Origin: Mycobacterium colombiense CECT 3035
Lineage (GTDB): Bacteria > Actinomycetota > Actinomycetes > Mycobacteriales > Mycobacteriaceae
Reading direction: 5' to 3'
Assembly (NCBI RefSeq): GCF_002105755.1
Contig: NZ_CP020821.1
Span: forward strand, 4,402,001 to 4,466,000
DNA length: 64,000 nucleotides
Shown here: positions 17,172 to 25,666 of the stretch, piece by piece
How the letters are laid out: each line of letters starts with the position of its first letter
How positions within the stretch are numbered: position 1 is the first letter of the stretch
Program-made: the position numbers and the translations under genes
Notes under the pieces: model-generated
Seen by the model: the letters and a program-made list of their open reading frames with translations, nothing else
Told to the model about the DNA's origin: nothing
The model's database searches: none

Positions 17172-18641
17172 TTAGGCGTCGACGGTGTAGCCCATCGGCA
17201 TCAGCACGCTCTTCTGCTGCGTGAAGTGCTCGACGCCCTCGGGCCCGTTCTCGCGGCCGATGCCGGAGTTCTTGTAGCCGCCGAACGGACAGCACGGGTC
17301 GAAGGCGTACCAGTTGATGGCGTAGGTGCCGGTCCGGATCTTCTCCGAGATGGCGATGCCCTTGGGGATGTCGGTCGTCCACACGCTGCCGGCCAGCCCG
17401 TACGCCGAGTCGTTGGCGATCTTGATCGCGTCCTCCTCGGTGTCGAACGGGATGATGCTCAGCACCGGCCCGAAGATCTCCTCCTGGGCGATCGTCATCT
17501 TGTTGTCGACATCGGCGAAAACCGTGGGCTGGACGAAGAATCCGTTGTCCAGGCCCTCGGGGCGGCCGCCGCCGCACACCAGCCGGGCGCCTTCCTCGAT
17601 GCCCTTGGCGATGTAGCCCTCGACGCGGGCGCGCTGCTTCTCCGAGATCAGCGAGCCGATCTGGGCGGCCGGGTCCGACGGCGGGCCGACCGGCAGCGCC
17701 TGCACGAATTCGCTTACCGCGTTGACGATTTCGTCGTACCGCGAGCGGGGCGCCAGGATGCGGGTCTGGCCCACGCAGGCCTGCCCGGTGTTCATGATCC
17801 CGGAGAACACCAGCATCGGGATGGCCGAGGCCAGGTCGACGTCCTCGAGGACGATCGCGGCCGACTTGCCGCCGAGCTCGAGCGTGCACGGCTTGAGCAT
17901 TTCCGCGGCGCGACGGCCGATCTCCTTGCCGACGCCCGAGCTGCCGGTGAAGGTGAACAGGTCGACGTCGGGGTTGGAGGTCAGCGCCTGGCCGGTCTCG
18001 ATGCCGCCGGGCACCACCGACAGCACACCCTCGGGCAGGCCGGCCTCGGCGAAGATGTCCGCCAAAGCGTTTGTGGTCAACGGCGTTTCGGCGGCCGGCT
18101 TGAGCACCACGGTGCAGCCGGCCAGCAGCGCCGGGCCCAGCTTGTTGACCGCCAGGAACAGCGGCACGTTCCAGGCGACGATCGCGCCGACGACGCCGAT
18201 CGGCTCGCGGTGCACGATGGTCTGCCCGTAGGAGCCATTGCGGATCTCGCGCCACTTGACCTGGTCGACGGCCGGGCCGGCGAAGAAGTTCATCGCGCCC
18301 ATCGAACCCATCCAGTGCATCGTCTCGATGGTGGTCGGCGGCTGGCCGGTTTCCCCGGCGAGCAGCGCGCTCAGCAGTTCCTTGCGCTCCTCCATCAGCT
18401 TGGCCGCGTTGGCGATGACGGCCGCGCGCTCCTTGGGCGGCGTCGTGGGCCAGGGGCCGTTGTCGAACGCGGCGCGCGCCGCGGCGACCGCGGCGTCGAC
18501 GTCCGCCGCCGCGGCCAGCGGCGCCTTGCCGAAGTATTCGCCGGTGGCCGGACAGTGCACCTCGATCACCTCAGAGGTTGACGGCTCCGTCCACTTGCCG
18601 CCGATGAAAAGCTTGTCGTATTCGGTCTTGATGTCGGTCAT
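17172..18641 (-). CDS. NAD(P)-dependent aldehyde dehydrogenase (Rv0223c type)
   Basis: A 489-aa aldehyde dehydrogenase with the full catalytic set: AWNVPLFLAVNKLGPALLAG, FTGSSGVGKEIGRRA, LELGGKS with the general-base Glu at 255, NTGQACVG with the nucleophilic Cys at 289, and EEIFGPVLSI. It would oxidise an aldehyde to the acid. Length and position match M. tuberculosis Rv0223c (487 aa), which I recall as a member of the KstR cholesterol regulon. A KstR-like site lies 94 bp upstream (18735-18748). ATG 18641 follows a GGAGGAG-like stretch. A sterol side-chain or propionate role is inferred only. Confidence 0.92.
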   Translation of the reverse strand: MTDIKTEYDKLFIGGKWTEPSTSEVIEVHCPATGEYFGKAPLAAAADVDAAVAAARAAFDNGPWPTTPPKERAAVIANAAKLMEERKELLSALLAGETGQPPTTIETMHWMGSMGAMNFFAGPAVDQVKWREIRNGSYGQTIVHREPIGVVGAIVAWNVPLFLAVNKLGPALLAGCTVVLKPAAETPLTTNALADIFAEAGLPEGVLSVVPGGIETGQALTSNPDVDLFTFTGSSGVGKEIGRRAAEMLKPCTLELGGKSAAIVLEDVDLASAIPMLVFSGIMNTGQACVGQTRILAPRSRYDEIVNAVSEFVQALPVGPPSDPAAQIGSLISEKQRARVEGYIAKGIEEGARLVCGGGRPEGLDNGFFVQPTVFADVDNKMTIAQEEIFGPVLSIIPFDTEEDAIKIANDSAYGLAGSVWTTDIPKGIAISEKIRTGTYAINWYAFDPCCPFGGYKNSGIGRENGPEGVEHFTQQKSVLMPMGYTVDA

Positions 18642-18734
18642 GTTCCGCCGCTCCTCCTACCCGTTGGGATTGCACTGCCCTGCTTATCGTCACCGGCGGG
18701 CATGGGCGCCACCCTACCCAAGCCGACGCAAAAC

Positions 18735-18748
18735 GAGAACACGTTTCA
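18735..18748 (-). promoter_or_regulatory. Candidate KstR operator upstream of the aldehyde dehydrogenase
   Basis: On the minus strand the site reads TGAAACGTGTTCTC, which fits the KstR pattern TNNAACNNGTTNNA except at the last base. It lies directly after the Rv0224c-like stop codon and upstream of the Rv0223c-like start. KstR represses cholesterol catabolism genes in mycobacteria. Confidence 0.55.
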
Positions 18749-19516
18749 CTATTGGGGTTGCAGGACCAGCACCAGATTGCTCACCAGGAACTCGCGCAGC
18801 AGCGGCACGCGGGTCAGCCACCACGCCCATTGTGGGTGGTAGCGGGGAAATGCGGCCACCAGCGCGCCGGTGTTCTCGGCCCAGCGCAGTCCGTCCGCCG
18901 CCGACACCGCGAACAACGACGACCCGTAGTGGTTTTTGGCCGGATGGCCGTGCTTGCGGATGTAGCGGGCCGCGGCGCGCTCACCGCCGAGGTAGTGGGT
19001 CAGGCCCATCTCGTGGCCGCCGAACGGGCCCAGCCAGACCGTGTAGGACAGCACGGCCAGCCCGCCCGGCTTGGTCACCCGCAGCATCTCGGCGCCGAGC
19101 TGCCAGGGTCGCGGCACGTGCTCGGCGACGTTGGAGGACAGGCAGATGTCCACCGACCCGTCGGCGAACGGCAGCGCCATTCCCGAGGCGCGGACGAAGG
19201 TCCCGGTGTCATCGGCACCGGTGGGCCCGGCGGCGTGCATCTCGCTCGGGTCGGGTTCGACCCCGACGTAGCGGACGCCGGCCTCGGTGAAGGCCGTCGC
19301 GAAGTAACCCGGCCCGCCGCCGACGTCGAGTAGCGTGCGGCCGGAAAGGGGCTCGGCGCGGGCGGCCCGCCACAGGTCGCCCACCATCGCGGCGGTGTCC
19401 GCCGCCAGGGCGCCGTAGAAGCGGGCCGGATCCGGCTGCTCGTAGCGAAATTCCGACAGCAACCGCACCGAGCGGGCCAGCGTCGCCCGGCGCGCGAAGA
19501 GCTCGGTGACCGCCAC
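18749..19516 (-). CDS. SAM-dependent methyltransferase (Rv0224c type)
   Basis: A 255-aa class I methyltransferase with motif I LLDVGGGPGYFATAFTEAG, followed by YVGVEPDPSEM and DICLSSNVAEHVPRPWQLGAEMLRVTKPGG, as in the Methyltransf_11 group. GTG 19516 gives a protein starting MAVTELFARRATL, matching the recalled start of M. tuberculosis Rv0224c (254 aa); the frame is open 13 codons further. The substrate is unknown, possibly an envelope lipid or glycan given the neighbours. It is divergent from the glycosyltransferase gene with 65 bp between starts. Confidence 0.88.
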   Translation of the reverse strand: MAVTELFARRATLARSVRLLSEFRYEQPDPARFYGALAADTAAMVGDLWRAARAEPLSGRTLLDVGGGPGYFATAFTEAGVRYVGVEPDPSEMHAAGPTGADDTGTFVRASGMALPFADGSVDICLSSNVAEHVPRPWQLGAEMLRVTKPGGLAVLSYTVWLGPFGGHEMGLTHYLGGERAAARYIRKHGHPAKNHYGSSLFAVSAADGLRWAENTGALVAAFPRYHPQWAWWLTRVPLLREFLVSNLVLVLQPQ

Positions 19517-19581
19517 CGGCCACACCCTACGGATGTCCGGCGCTGCCGGACGCACATCATCGCCGGTTAGGCTGACCCTCG

Positions 19582-20748
19582 ATGTCTTCCTTGCGCTCCG
19601 TGCTGCTGCTGTGCTGGCGCGATACCGGGCACCCGCAGGGCGGTGGCAGCGAAGCCTATCTGCAGCGCATCGGCGCGCAGCTGGCCGCGTCCGGCGTCGC
19701 CGTCACGCTGCGCACCGCCCGCTATTCCGGCGCGGCGCGCCGCGAGGTCGTCGACGGGGTGCGGATCACCCGGGCCGGGGGCCGCTACACGGTGTACATC
19801 TTCGCGCTGCTGGCGATGGCCGCGGCCCGGCTCGGGGTCGGGCCGCTGCGCAAGGTGCGGCCCGACGTGGTGATCGACACCCAGAACGGCCTCCCATTCC
19901 TGGCCCGGCTGATCTACGGCCGCCGGGTGGTGGTCCTGGTGCATCACTGCCACCGCGAGCAGTGGCCGGTGGCCGGGCCGGTGCTCGGCCGGCTCGGCTG
20001 GTTCGTCGAGTCGACGCTGTCGCCGCGGGTGAACCGGCGCAACCAGTACGTCACGGTGTCGCTGCCGTCCGCCCGCGACCTGGTCGCCCTTGGCGTCGAC
20101 GGCGCCCAGATCGCCGTGGTGCGCAACGGCCTCGACCGGGCTCCGGCGCAGTCGCTGTCGGGCCCGCGGTCGGCCGCGCCGCGGGTGGTGGTGCTGTCGC
20201 GGCTGGTGCCGCACAAGCAGATCGAGGACGCCCTGGAGGCGGTCGCGCGGCTGCTGCCGCGGACACCGGGTCTGCACCTGGACATCGTCGGTGACGGCTG
20301 GTGGCGCGAGCGGCTCGTCGAGCACGTGCAGCGGCTCGGCATCAGTTCGGCGGTGACGTTTCACGGTCACGTCGACGACGTGACCAAACACCATGTCCTG
20401 CAAGGGGCCTGGGTGCACCTGCTGCCGTCGCGCAAGGAGGGCTGGGGCCTGGCCGTCGTCGAGGCCGCCCAGCACCGGGTGCCGACCATCGGCTACCGAT
20501 CCTCGGGTGGCCTGTCGGACTCGATCGTCGACGAGGTGACCGGGATCCTGGTGGACAGCCACGCGGAGCTGGTGGATCGGCTCGACGAGCTGCTCGCCGA
20601 CCCGGTGCTGCGCGAGCAATTGGGCGCCAAGGCGCACACCCGCAGCGGCGAATTCTCCTGGGCGCAAAGCGCCGACGCGATGTGCGGCGTGCTGGAAGCG
20701 GTGCAAGCCGGCCGCACGGTCAGCGGGCTAGTCACCGGCCGGGGCTGA
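19582..20748 (+). CDS. Glycosyltransferase family 4 protein (Rv0225 type)
   Basis: A 388-aa GT-B glycosyltransferase. The N-terminal nucleotide fold opens with VLLLCWRDTGHPQGGGSEAYL, containing the GGG loop of GT4 enzymes. The C-terminal domain has VVLSRLVPHKQIEDALEAV and the EX7E motif in KEGWGLAVVEAAQ. It would transfer a sugar from a nucleotide-sugar donor to an envelope acceptor. Length and order match M. tuberculosis Rv0225 (384 aa). Its 3' end overlaps the convergent membrane-protein gene by 21 bp. Confidence 0.92.
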   Translation: MSSLRSVLLLCWRDTGHPQGGGSEAYLQRIGAQLAASGVAVTLRTARYSGAARREVVDGVRITRAGGRYTVYIFALLAMAAARLGVGPLRKVRPDVVIDTQNGLPFLARLIYGRRVVVLVHHCHREQWPVAGPVLGRLGWFVESTLSPRVNRRNQYVTVSLPSARDLVALGVDGAQIAVVRNGLDRAPAQSLSGPRSAAPRVVVLSRLVPHKQIEDALEAVARLLPRTPGLHLDIVGDGWWRERLVEHVQRLGISSAVTFHGHVDDVTKHHVLQGAWVHLLPSRKEGWGLAVVEAAQHRVPTIGYRSSGGLSDSIVDEVTGILVDSHAELVDRLDELLADPVLREQLGAKAHTRSGEFSWAQSADAMCGVLEAVQAGRTVSGLVTGRG

Positions 20749-22455
20749 GCGGGCCCCGCGGCGCCACGCGCCGACCATCGCGCCGGCGCCGCCGCCGACC
20801 AGCATCGCCAGCCACGCCAGATGCGCGACCGTCGTCGCCGCCCGCCGCCACGACGCCACCCCGCCGGTGTGCCCGCCGATGCGGTACAGCGCAATCTCGT
20901 GGTCCCGATAGACCGGGGCCAGCGCGCTCAGGGTGCGCGCGGCCGCCCCCATGTCGCCGGCGCTGTCGGATTCGACGACCAGCCAGCCCACCCCGGCCGC
21001 GGCCAGCGCCGCCGGATCGGGCCCCGACAGCAGGAGCTCCTGCACCGCGCGGGCGTGCGCGCCCTCCCCGGCGATCGTGGTCCCCGAGATCACCAGGTCA
21101 CCGGTGCTCAGCACGTCGGCGCGCACCCAGCGCGGCAGCGGGTCCAGTACCGGCACGGGGCCCGACCAGGAGAACAGCCGCATGGTGCCGGCGGGCAACA
21201 CCGCTATCGATCCTGGATCCCCGCCCGGTTCGTTGATCGCCGCGGCGACGGCGGTCCAGCCGCGCGGATACCGCACCGGAGCCACCTTGCCGAACACACC
21301 CCAGGCCAGGTCGGGCAACGCCAGCAGCAGCACGAGGCAGCAGACGAACGCCGGGACCGCGGTTCCCGACAGCCGTAGCCACCGGCGCAGCGTCACCGCC
21401 GCGCCGGCCCCCGCCAGTGCGTAGCCCGGCATCGCCAGCGCCACCCATTTCTGGCCGTCGCGCAGCAGCCCGAAGCCGGGCACGGTGTCGACCACAGTGC
21501 TGAGCAGCTGCAGGCCCGGGCCGGTCGCCAGCGCCGCCGGGACCAGCACCGACACCGCCGCCAGCACCAGCAGTGGGACCGCACCCGGCCGCCGCGCGGC
21601 GGTCGGCAGGCCCACCGCCACCACGCCCAGCAGCACCACGGCCGAGCACACCGCGAAAAGCGTGGTGCGCGAACCGGGCACCGCGTCGCCGTTCCAGATG
21701 CCGCCGAGCCCGGCCAGGCTGCCCAGCGTGCCCAGCCCGGGCTCGGCGCGCGGCGCGAAAGCCTCGACCCCCAGCCGGTTGGCCGCCGTGTGGGCGGTCA
21801 GCGACGAACCCATCGCCGACGCCGTCAGCCAGGGCAGCGCCGCCACCAGCGCGGCGCCCGACGCGGCCGCGGCGCACCACCCGCGCGCGGTGCCGCCGCC
21901 CGGCGCCACCACGCAGACCAGCGCCACCGTCGCGGCCAGCAGCAGCCCGGTCGGGGTCAGCCCGGCCAGCGCGATCCAGAACGCCAGCCCGGCGAATCCG
22001 AACCGGCTCGCGTCCGTCGTGCGCAGCGTCAGCATGGCCGCGGCCACCCAGGGCAGGCAGCCGTAGCCGACCAGCAGGCTCCAATGGCCCTGCAGAAGCC
22101 GTTCCGCGACATAGGGATTCCAGATCGCCACGGTGGTGGCGACGAACTGGCCGGGCGCGCCCGCGCGCGGCAGCGCGACGGCGACCAGGCGGGCAGCGCC
22201 CCATCCCGCCAGCCACAACCCGAGGACCAGCAGGGTCTTCACCACGACGCCGCCGTCGACCAGACGGGACGCCAGCGCCACCGCGAAATCCTGGGGGGTG
22301 GCGCGCGGCGCCGACGTCAGCCCCAGCGCGGTGTCGGACAGGTACGACCGCGGCGTCGACACCGCGTCGCGCAACAGCAGGTATCCGGGCGCCAACAGCG
22401 GCCCCACCACCAGCAGCGCCAAGACCAGTGCGTACCCGGGCCGGGTCCAGCGCAC
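20728..22455 (-). CDS. Polytopic membrane protein (Rv0226c type)
   Basis: A 575-aa protein with roughly ten hydrophobic segments, starting with YALVLALLVVGPLLAPGYLLL, and a soluble C-terminal portion of about 150 residues before a final membrane helix. Sequence around WNPYVAERLLQGHWSLLVGY suggests a GT-C-like membrane enzyme, but I cannot see an acid pair that would prove it. It corresponds in length and position to M. tuberculosis Rv0226c (576 aa). It is read in the same direction as, and 21 bp after, the DUF3068 gene, so the pair is likely an operon acting in envelope biogenesis. The start is GTG 22455. Confidence 0.85.
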   Translation of the reverse strand: MRWTRPGYALVLALLVVGPLLAPGYLLLRDAVSTPRSYLSDTALGLTSAPRATPQDFAVALASRLVDGGVVVKTLLVLGLWLAGWGAARLVAVALPRAGAPGQFVATTVAIWNPYVAERLLQGHWSLLVGYGCLPWVAAAMLTLRTTDASRFGFAGLAFWIALAGLTPTGLLLAATVALVCVVAPGGGTARGWCAAAASGAALVAALPWLTASAMGSSLTAHTAANRLGVEAFAPRAEPGLGTLGSLAGLGGIWNGDAVPGSRTTLFAVCSAVVLLGVVAVGLPTAARRPGAVPLLVLAAVSVLVPAALATGPGLQLLSTVVDTVPGFGLLRDGQKWVALAMPGYALAGAGAAVTLRRWLRLSGTAVPAFVCCLVLLLALPDLAWGVFGKVAPVRYPRGWTAVAAAINEPGGDPGSIAVLPAGTMRLFSWSGPVPVLDPLPRWVRADVLSTGDLVISGTTIAGEGAHARAVQELLLSGPDPAALAAAGVGWLVVESDSAGDMGAAARTLSALAPVYRDHEIALYRIGGHTGGVASWRRAATTVAHLAWLAMLVGGGAGAMVGAWRRGARSAPAGD

Positions 22456-22476
22456 GGTTAACGCACCCGGGCCGGG

Positions 22477-23763
22477 CTATTCCCGGTCGTGCGGGCCGGG
22501 CGGATGGGGCTCGGCCGGCCCCGCCTCGGTGGGCTCGTCCGGGCCCGGCGGGTCGGAGGCGGGCGTACCGCCCTCCTGACGCGCCTCGGGACGCTGGGTG
22601 GGCAGTTTTTCGGTCTCGGCTTCGGCGCCGGGCACCGGTTCCTCGAGGCCGCTGCGGCCGAAGAAGTCCTGGTCGCTGCGGTCCAGGCCGGGGTCGGTCA
22701 GCGCGCTTTCGCTGCGCAGGCTGAACGAGGCGAGCAGCCCGCCGCCGATCAGCGCGATCAGGCCGACCGCGGTGAACGTGATCGGCAGCACCCGCGACCA
22801 CAGCGCCAGCCGGTCACGCTCGTCGCGGGCCGCGTTGATCTGGGACTCGACGGTGTCCTCGTTCGAGGTGACCTTGTAGTCGGCCAGCGTGAGCTCCGGC
22901 TTGAGCGGGTCGCGGGCGAAGTAGTGGTCGGCGCGCTCGGTCTGTTTGACGATGGTGCCCGACACCGGGTCCACCCAGAAGGTGCGCTGCGCCGCGTAAT
23001 AGCGGGTCATGGTGATCTGCTCGTTCGGGTCGCCGCCCTGGACTCCCCACATCGAGGCCGACGTGGTCTGCTTGGCGTCCTCGTTGCCGGCCAGCAGCGA
23101 CGGGTAGGCCACCGGCGCCACCAGCTTGCCGTCGGCGTTGAAGCCGATGTTCTGGGTGAACTTGTAGGTGGTCAGCCCGTTGACGTCTTCCTCGGTGTCG
23201 TAGTTGACGTCGAACGCCTTCTGCGCGATCGGATCGAAGTAGGGATAGGTCTTCTTCTCGGTGTGGAACGGGAACCGGTAGGACAGCCCCTCGTGCCGCA
23301 GCGGCATCGCGGTGGGCGGGTTCTCGTCGTTGACCGCGCGCGGCTTCTGGACCGAGCCGCCGGCATGGGTGTCGTCGGAGACGGCCAGCGCGGTCTTGCG
23401 GTTGAGCGTGACGGTGTCCACGATCGCCAGCAGCAGGCCGCTGTCCTTCTGCTTGTCGGTGCGCCGCAACGAACTTCCGACCTGGAGCGTGACCACGTCG
23501 GCGTTGGCGGGCGACTCGACGCTGATCTGCTGCTGGGAGACCAGCGGCACGTTCTGGTTGACGACGACGTGGTCGGTCGAGAGCGACCCCGAGTCGAGGG
23601 CGGTCCCGGTGCCGTCACTGACCAGCGTGGCGTCGACGTCCAGGGGGACCTTGGTGATCCTGCTGGTGGTGTACGTCGTCAAAAGCAGCGCGGCGATAAG
23701 CAGGGCAGCTCCGAGGCCGATGATCCCGCATGCGGCGAACCGCAACATGACTGCTCGGTTCAC
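22477..23763 (-). CDS. DUF3068/PorA-family membrane-anchored protein (Rv0227c type)
   Basis: A 428-aa protein. One membrane helix is at about 12-32 (CGIIGLGAALLIAALLLTTY) and a second at about 330-352 (ITFTAVGLIALIGGGLLASF), with a large extracytoplasmic beta-rich domain between and a Pro/Glu-rich cytoplasmic tail. This is the DUF3068 layout. Start GTG 23763 with GGAGGG upstream. M. tuberculosis Rv0227c (421 aa) is the positional orthologue. Function is unproven. It is divergent from the acyltransferase gene with 179 bp between starts, an intergenic space in which I see no further feature. Confidence 0.88.
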   Translation of the reverse strand: MNRAVMLRFAACGIIGLGAALLIAALLLTTYTTSRITKVPLDVDATLVSDGTGTALDSGSLSTDHVVVNQNVPLVSQQQISVESPANADVVTLQVGSSLRRTDKQKDSGLLLAIVDTVTLNRKTALAVSDDTHAGGSVQKPRAVNDENPPTAMPLRHEGLSYRFPFHTEKKTYPYFDPIAQKAFDVNYDTEEDVNGLTTYKFTQNIGFNADGKLVAPVAYPSLLAGNEDAKQTTSASMWGVQGGDPNEQITMTRYYAAQRTFWVDPVSGTIVKQTERADHYFARDPLKPELTLADYKVTSNEDTVESQINAARDERDRLALWSRVLPITFTAVGLIALIGGGLLASFSLRSESALTDPGLDRSDQDFFGRSGLEEPVPGAEAETEKLPTQRPEARQEGGTPASDPPGPDEPTEAGPAEPHPPGPHDRE

Positions 23764-23942
23764 GTCGCTGTGCCCTCCTCAATTCCTTGCTTCATCAGCC
23801 GCGACCCGACCCGAGCGAGCTGCCCGGGGCAAACTCGTTTGACCCTAACAGCACAAAGTAAGGCGGCGACTTACGAACCTGTCGCTCGCGGGACGGGTCC
23901 ATCGGGTGTACCCATTCGTCGGCAACGCAGCACAGGCAGACT

Positions 23943-25115
23943 GTGGTGGTGAGCGATGACCAGCGGGTGGGCGGGGTACGCAGCTTCCTGCCGGCCGTGG
24001 AGGGGATGCGCGCCTGCGCGGCCATGGGCGTGGTGGTCACGCACGTCGCGTTCCAGACCGGGCACTCCAGCGGCGCCACGGGCAGGTTGTTCGGTCGCTT
24101 CGACCTGGCCGTGGCGGTGTTCTTCGCGCTGTCGGGTTTTCTGCTGTGGCGCGGGCATGCCGCGGCGGCAAGGGATCTGGGGCCGCGTCCGCGCACCGGC
24201 CATTACCTGCGGTCGCGGGTGGTCCGCATCATGCCCGCCTATGTGGTGGCGGTCGTCGTGATCCTGACGCTGCTGCCCGACGCCGACCACGCCAGCCCGA
24301 CGGTGTGGCTGGCCAACCTGACGCTCACCCAGATCTACGTGCCGCTGACACTGACCGGCGGGCTGACCCAGATGTGGAGCCTGTCCGTCGAGGTCAGCTT
24401 CTACCTGGCGCTGCCGATTCTCGCGCTGCTGGCCCGCCGCCTGCCGGTGCGGGCCCGGGTGCCGGCGATCGCCGCGTTGGGGGCCCTGAGCTGGGCGTGG
24501 GGCTGGGTGCCGCTCGGCGGCGAGTCCGGAATCAACCCGCTGAACTGGCCGCCGGCCTTCTTTTCCTGGTTCGCCGCCGGCATGCTGCTGGCCGAGTGGG
24601 TGCACAGCGGCGTCGGGTTGCCACACCGCATCGCGCGCCGGCGGTTGGTGATGGCCGCCGTCGCGGCGGTCGCCTATGTGATCGCGGCGTCCCCGCTGGC
24701 CGGTCCCGAAGGCCTGGTGCCCGGCAGCCCGGCCCAGTTCGCGGTGAAGACCGCGATGGGCTCGCTGGTCGCCTTCGCCCTGGTCGCCCCGTTGGTGCTG
24801 GATCGGGTGGACACGCCGCACCGCATCTTGGGCACCACCGCGATGGTGACCCTGGGCCGCTGGTCCTACGGGCTGTTCGTGTGGCACCTGGCGGCGCTGG
24901 CGATGGTGTTCCCGGTGCTCGGGACGTTCCCGTTCACCGGCAACATGCCGACCGTATTGGTGCTGACGCTGATCTTCGGGTTCGCGATCGCCGCCGTCAG
25001 CTACGCGCTCGTCGAGTCGCCGTGCCGAGAAGCGTTGCACCGCTGGGAGAAACGCGAGAGGCCAGCCGAGGCGGCGCAGGCCGTCGATGCCGAGGCGGAC
25101 GCGATCGCGCCCTAG
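23943..25115 (+). CDS. Acyltransferase 3 family membrane protein (Rv0228 type)
   Basis: A 390-aa polytopic protein of the acyltransferase-3 family, which O-acylates envelope sugars or lipids. The conserved start FLPAVEGMRACAAMGVVVTHVAF includes the Arg and His of the family, and LAVAVFFALSGFLLWRGHA follows. About ten hydrophobic segments are visible. Three consecutive GTG codons (23943, 23946, 23949) can serve as start. The last 16 codons and stop lie inside the 60-bp repeat at 25065-25124, which is duplicated at 27261-27320 with the islet in between. The positional orthologue is M. tuberculosis Rv0228. Confidence 0.9.
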   Translation: MVVSDDQRVGGVRSFLPAVEGMRACAAMGVVVTHVAFQTGHSSGATGRLFGRFDLAVAVFFALSGFLLWRGHAAAARDLGPRPRTGHYLRSRVVRIMPAYVVAVVVILTLLPDADHASPTVWLANLTLTQIYVPLTLTGGLTQMWSLSVEVSFYLALPILALLARRLPVRARVPAIAALGALSWAWGWVPLGGESGINPLNWPPAFFSWFAAGMLLAEWVHSGVGLPHRIARRRLVMAAVAAVAYVIAASPLAGPEGLVPGSPAQFAVKTAMGSLVAFALVAPLVLDRVDTPHRILGTTAMVTLGRWSYGLFVWHLAALAMVFPVLGTFPFTGNMPTVLVLTLIFGFAIAAVSYALVESPCREALHRWEKRERPAEAAQAVDAEADAIAP

Positions 25116-25124
25116 GAGGTGCGG
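25065..25124. repeat. Left copy of the 60-bp perfect direct repeat flanking the islet
   Basis: This 60-bp segment is identical to 27261-27320, exactly 2,196 bp away. It encodes the last 16 codons and stop of the acyltransferase on the plus strand. On the minus strand it also supplies the last three codons (Arg-Thr-Ser) and the stop of the 138-aa islet gene. Bases just outside each copy differ. Confidence 0.97.
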
Positions 25125-25528
25125 GCGGGCGGGGGGTATACGGCCTCCGGCGGAAGCAGGTTCAGGGGGTACTCGTTTAGCGAGAGGACGAGCAAGTCGG
25201 CGGGTTCGGAGATGTCGACATAGTGGTGGCCCGAGCCGGGGTGATCATGCATTTCGGTCAACAGCTCGATGATTTCCGCGGCAACGGCTGCGTCCAATCG
25301 CCACACCACGGTGCCGTCGCGGAATTCGATCTCGGCCGCCCCCGGTTCGATGACGAACTGGTGAATCGTTGCCCCGTGGTCCAGCCGGGCCGAACCCTTT
25401 TGTGTGGCGTCAGTCAGCACCGCAAGGACAGTGTCGACGCCAGCGGCATCCATCGCCAACAACACCGCATCGTCGCCCATGTACAGCTTTTCGGCCAGTT
25501 CGGCGTGTATCACGCTCATATGCACCAC
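25112..25528 (-). CDS. Putative immunity-type acidic protein of the islet (138 aa)
   Basis: A small soluble acidic protein, last gene of the islet. It opens with SVIHAELAEKLYMGDDAVLL after tandem starts (GTG 25528, GTG 25525, ATG 25519; GAGAAAG upstream). A conserved-looking segment near the C-terminus contains EMHDHPGSGHHYVDISE. There is no signal peptide or membrane segment. Its last three codons and stop come from the flanking repeat. Position directly after a large effector-like gene, small size and acidity fit an immunity protein, but I do not recognise the family; the assignment is inference. Confidence 0.65.
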   Translation of the reverse strand: MVHMSVIHAELAEKLYMGDDAVLLAMDAAGVDTVLAVLTDATQKGSARLDHGATIHQFVIEPGAAEIEFRDGTVVWRLDAAVAAEIIELLTEMHDHPGSGHHYVDISEPADLLVLSLNEYPLNLLPPEAVYPPPARTS

Positions 25529-25666
25529 GCTTTCTCACCATCGAGCATGAGGGTAATGGCCAGAGGCCGTTGGCTGCAGCGCTAGTACCCGGCGTGACGG
25601 TAGCGCAGTAGTGGGGGTTGGCCAGGCTTGATCGCCGGTGAGCTTTTCGCTCTCGCAAGTAGACCA

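Noticed and set aside
16261..18255. Long minus-strand open frame (664 codons) across the EchA-like and aldehyde dehydrogenase genes
   Set aside because: Out of frame with the aldehyde dehydrogenase on the same strand and antisense to the EchA-like gene; no family signal.
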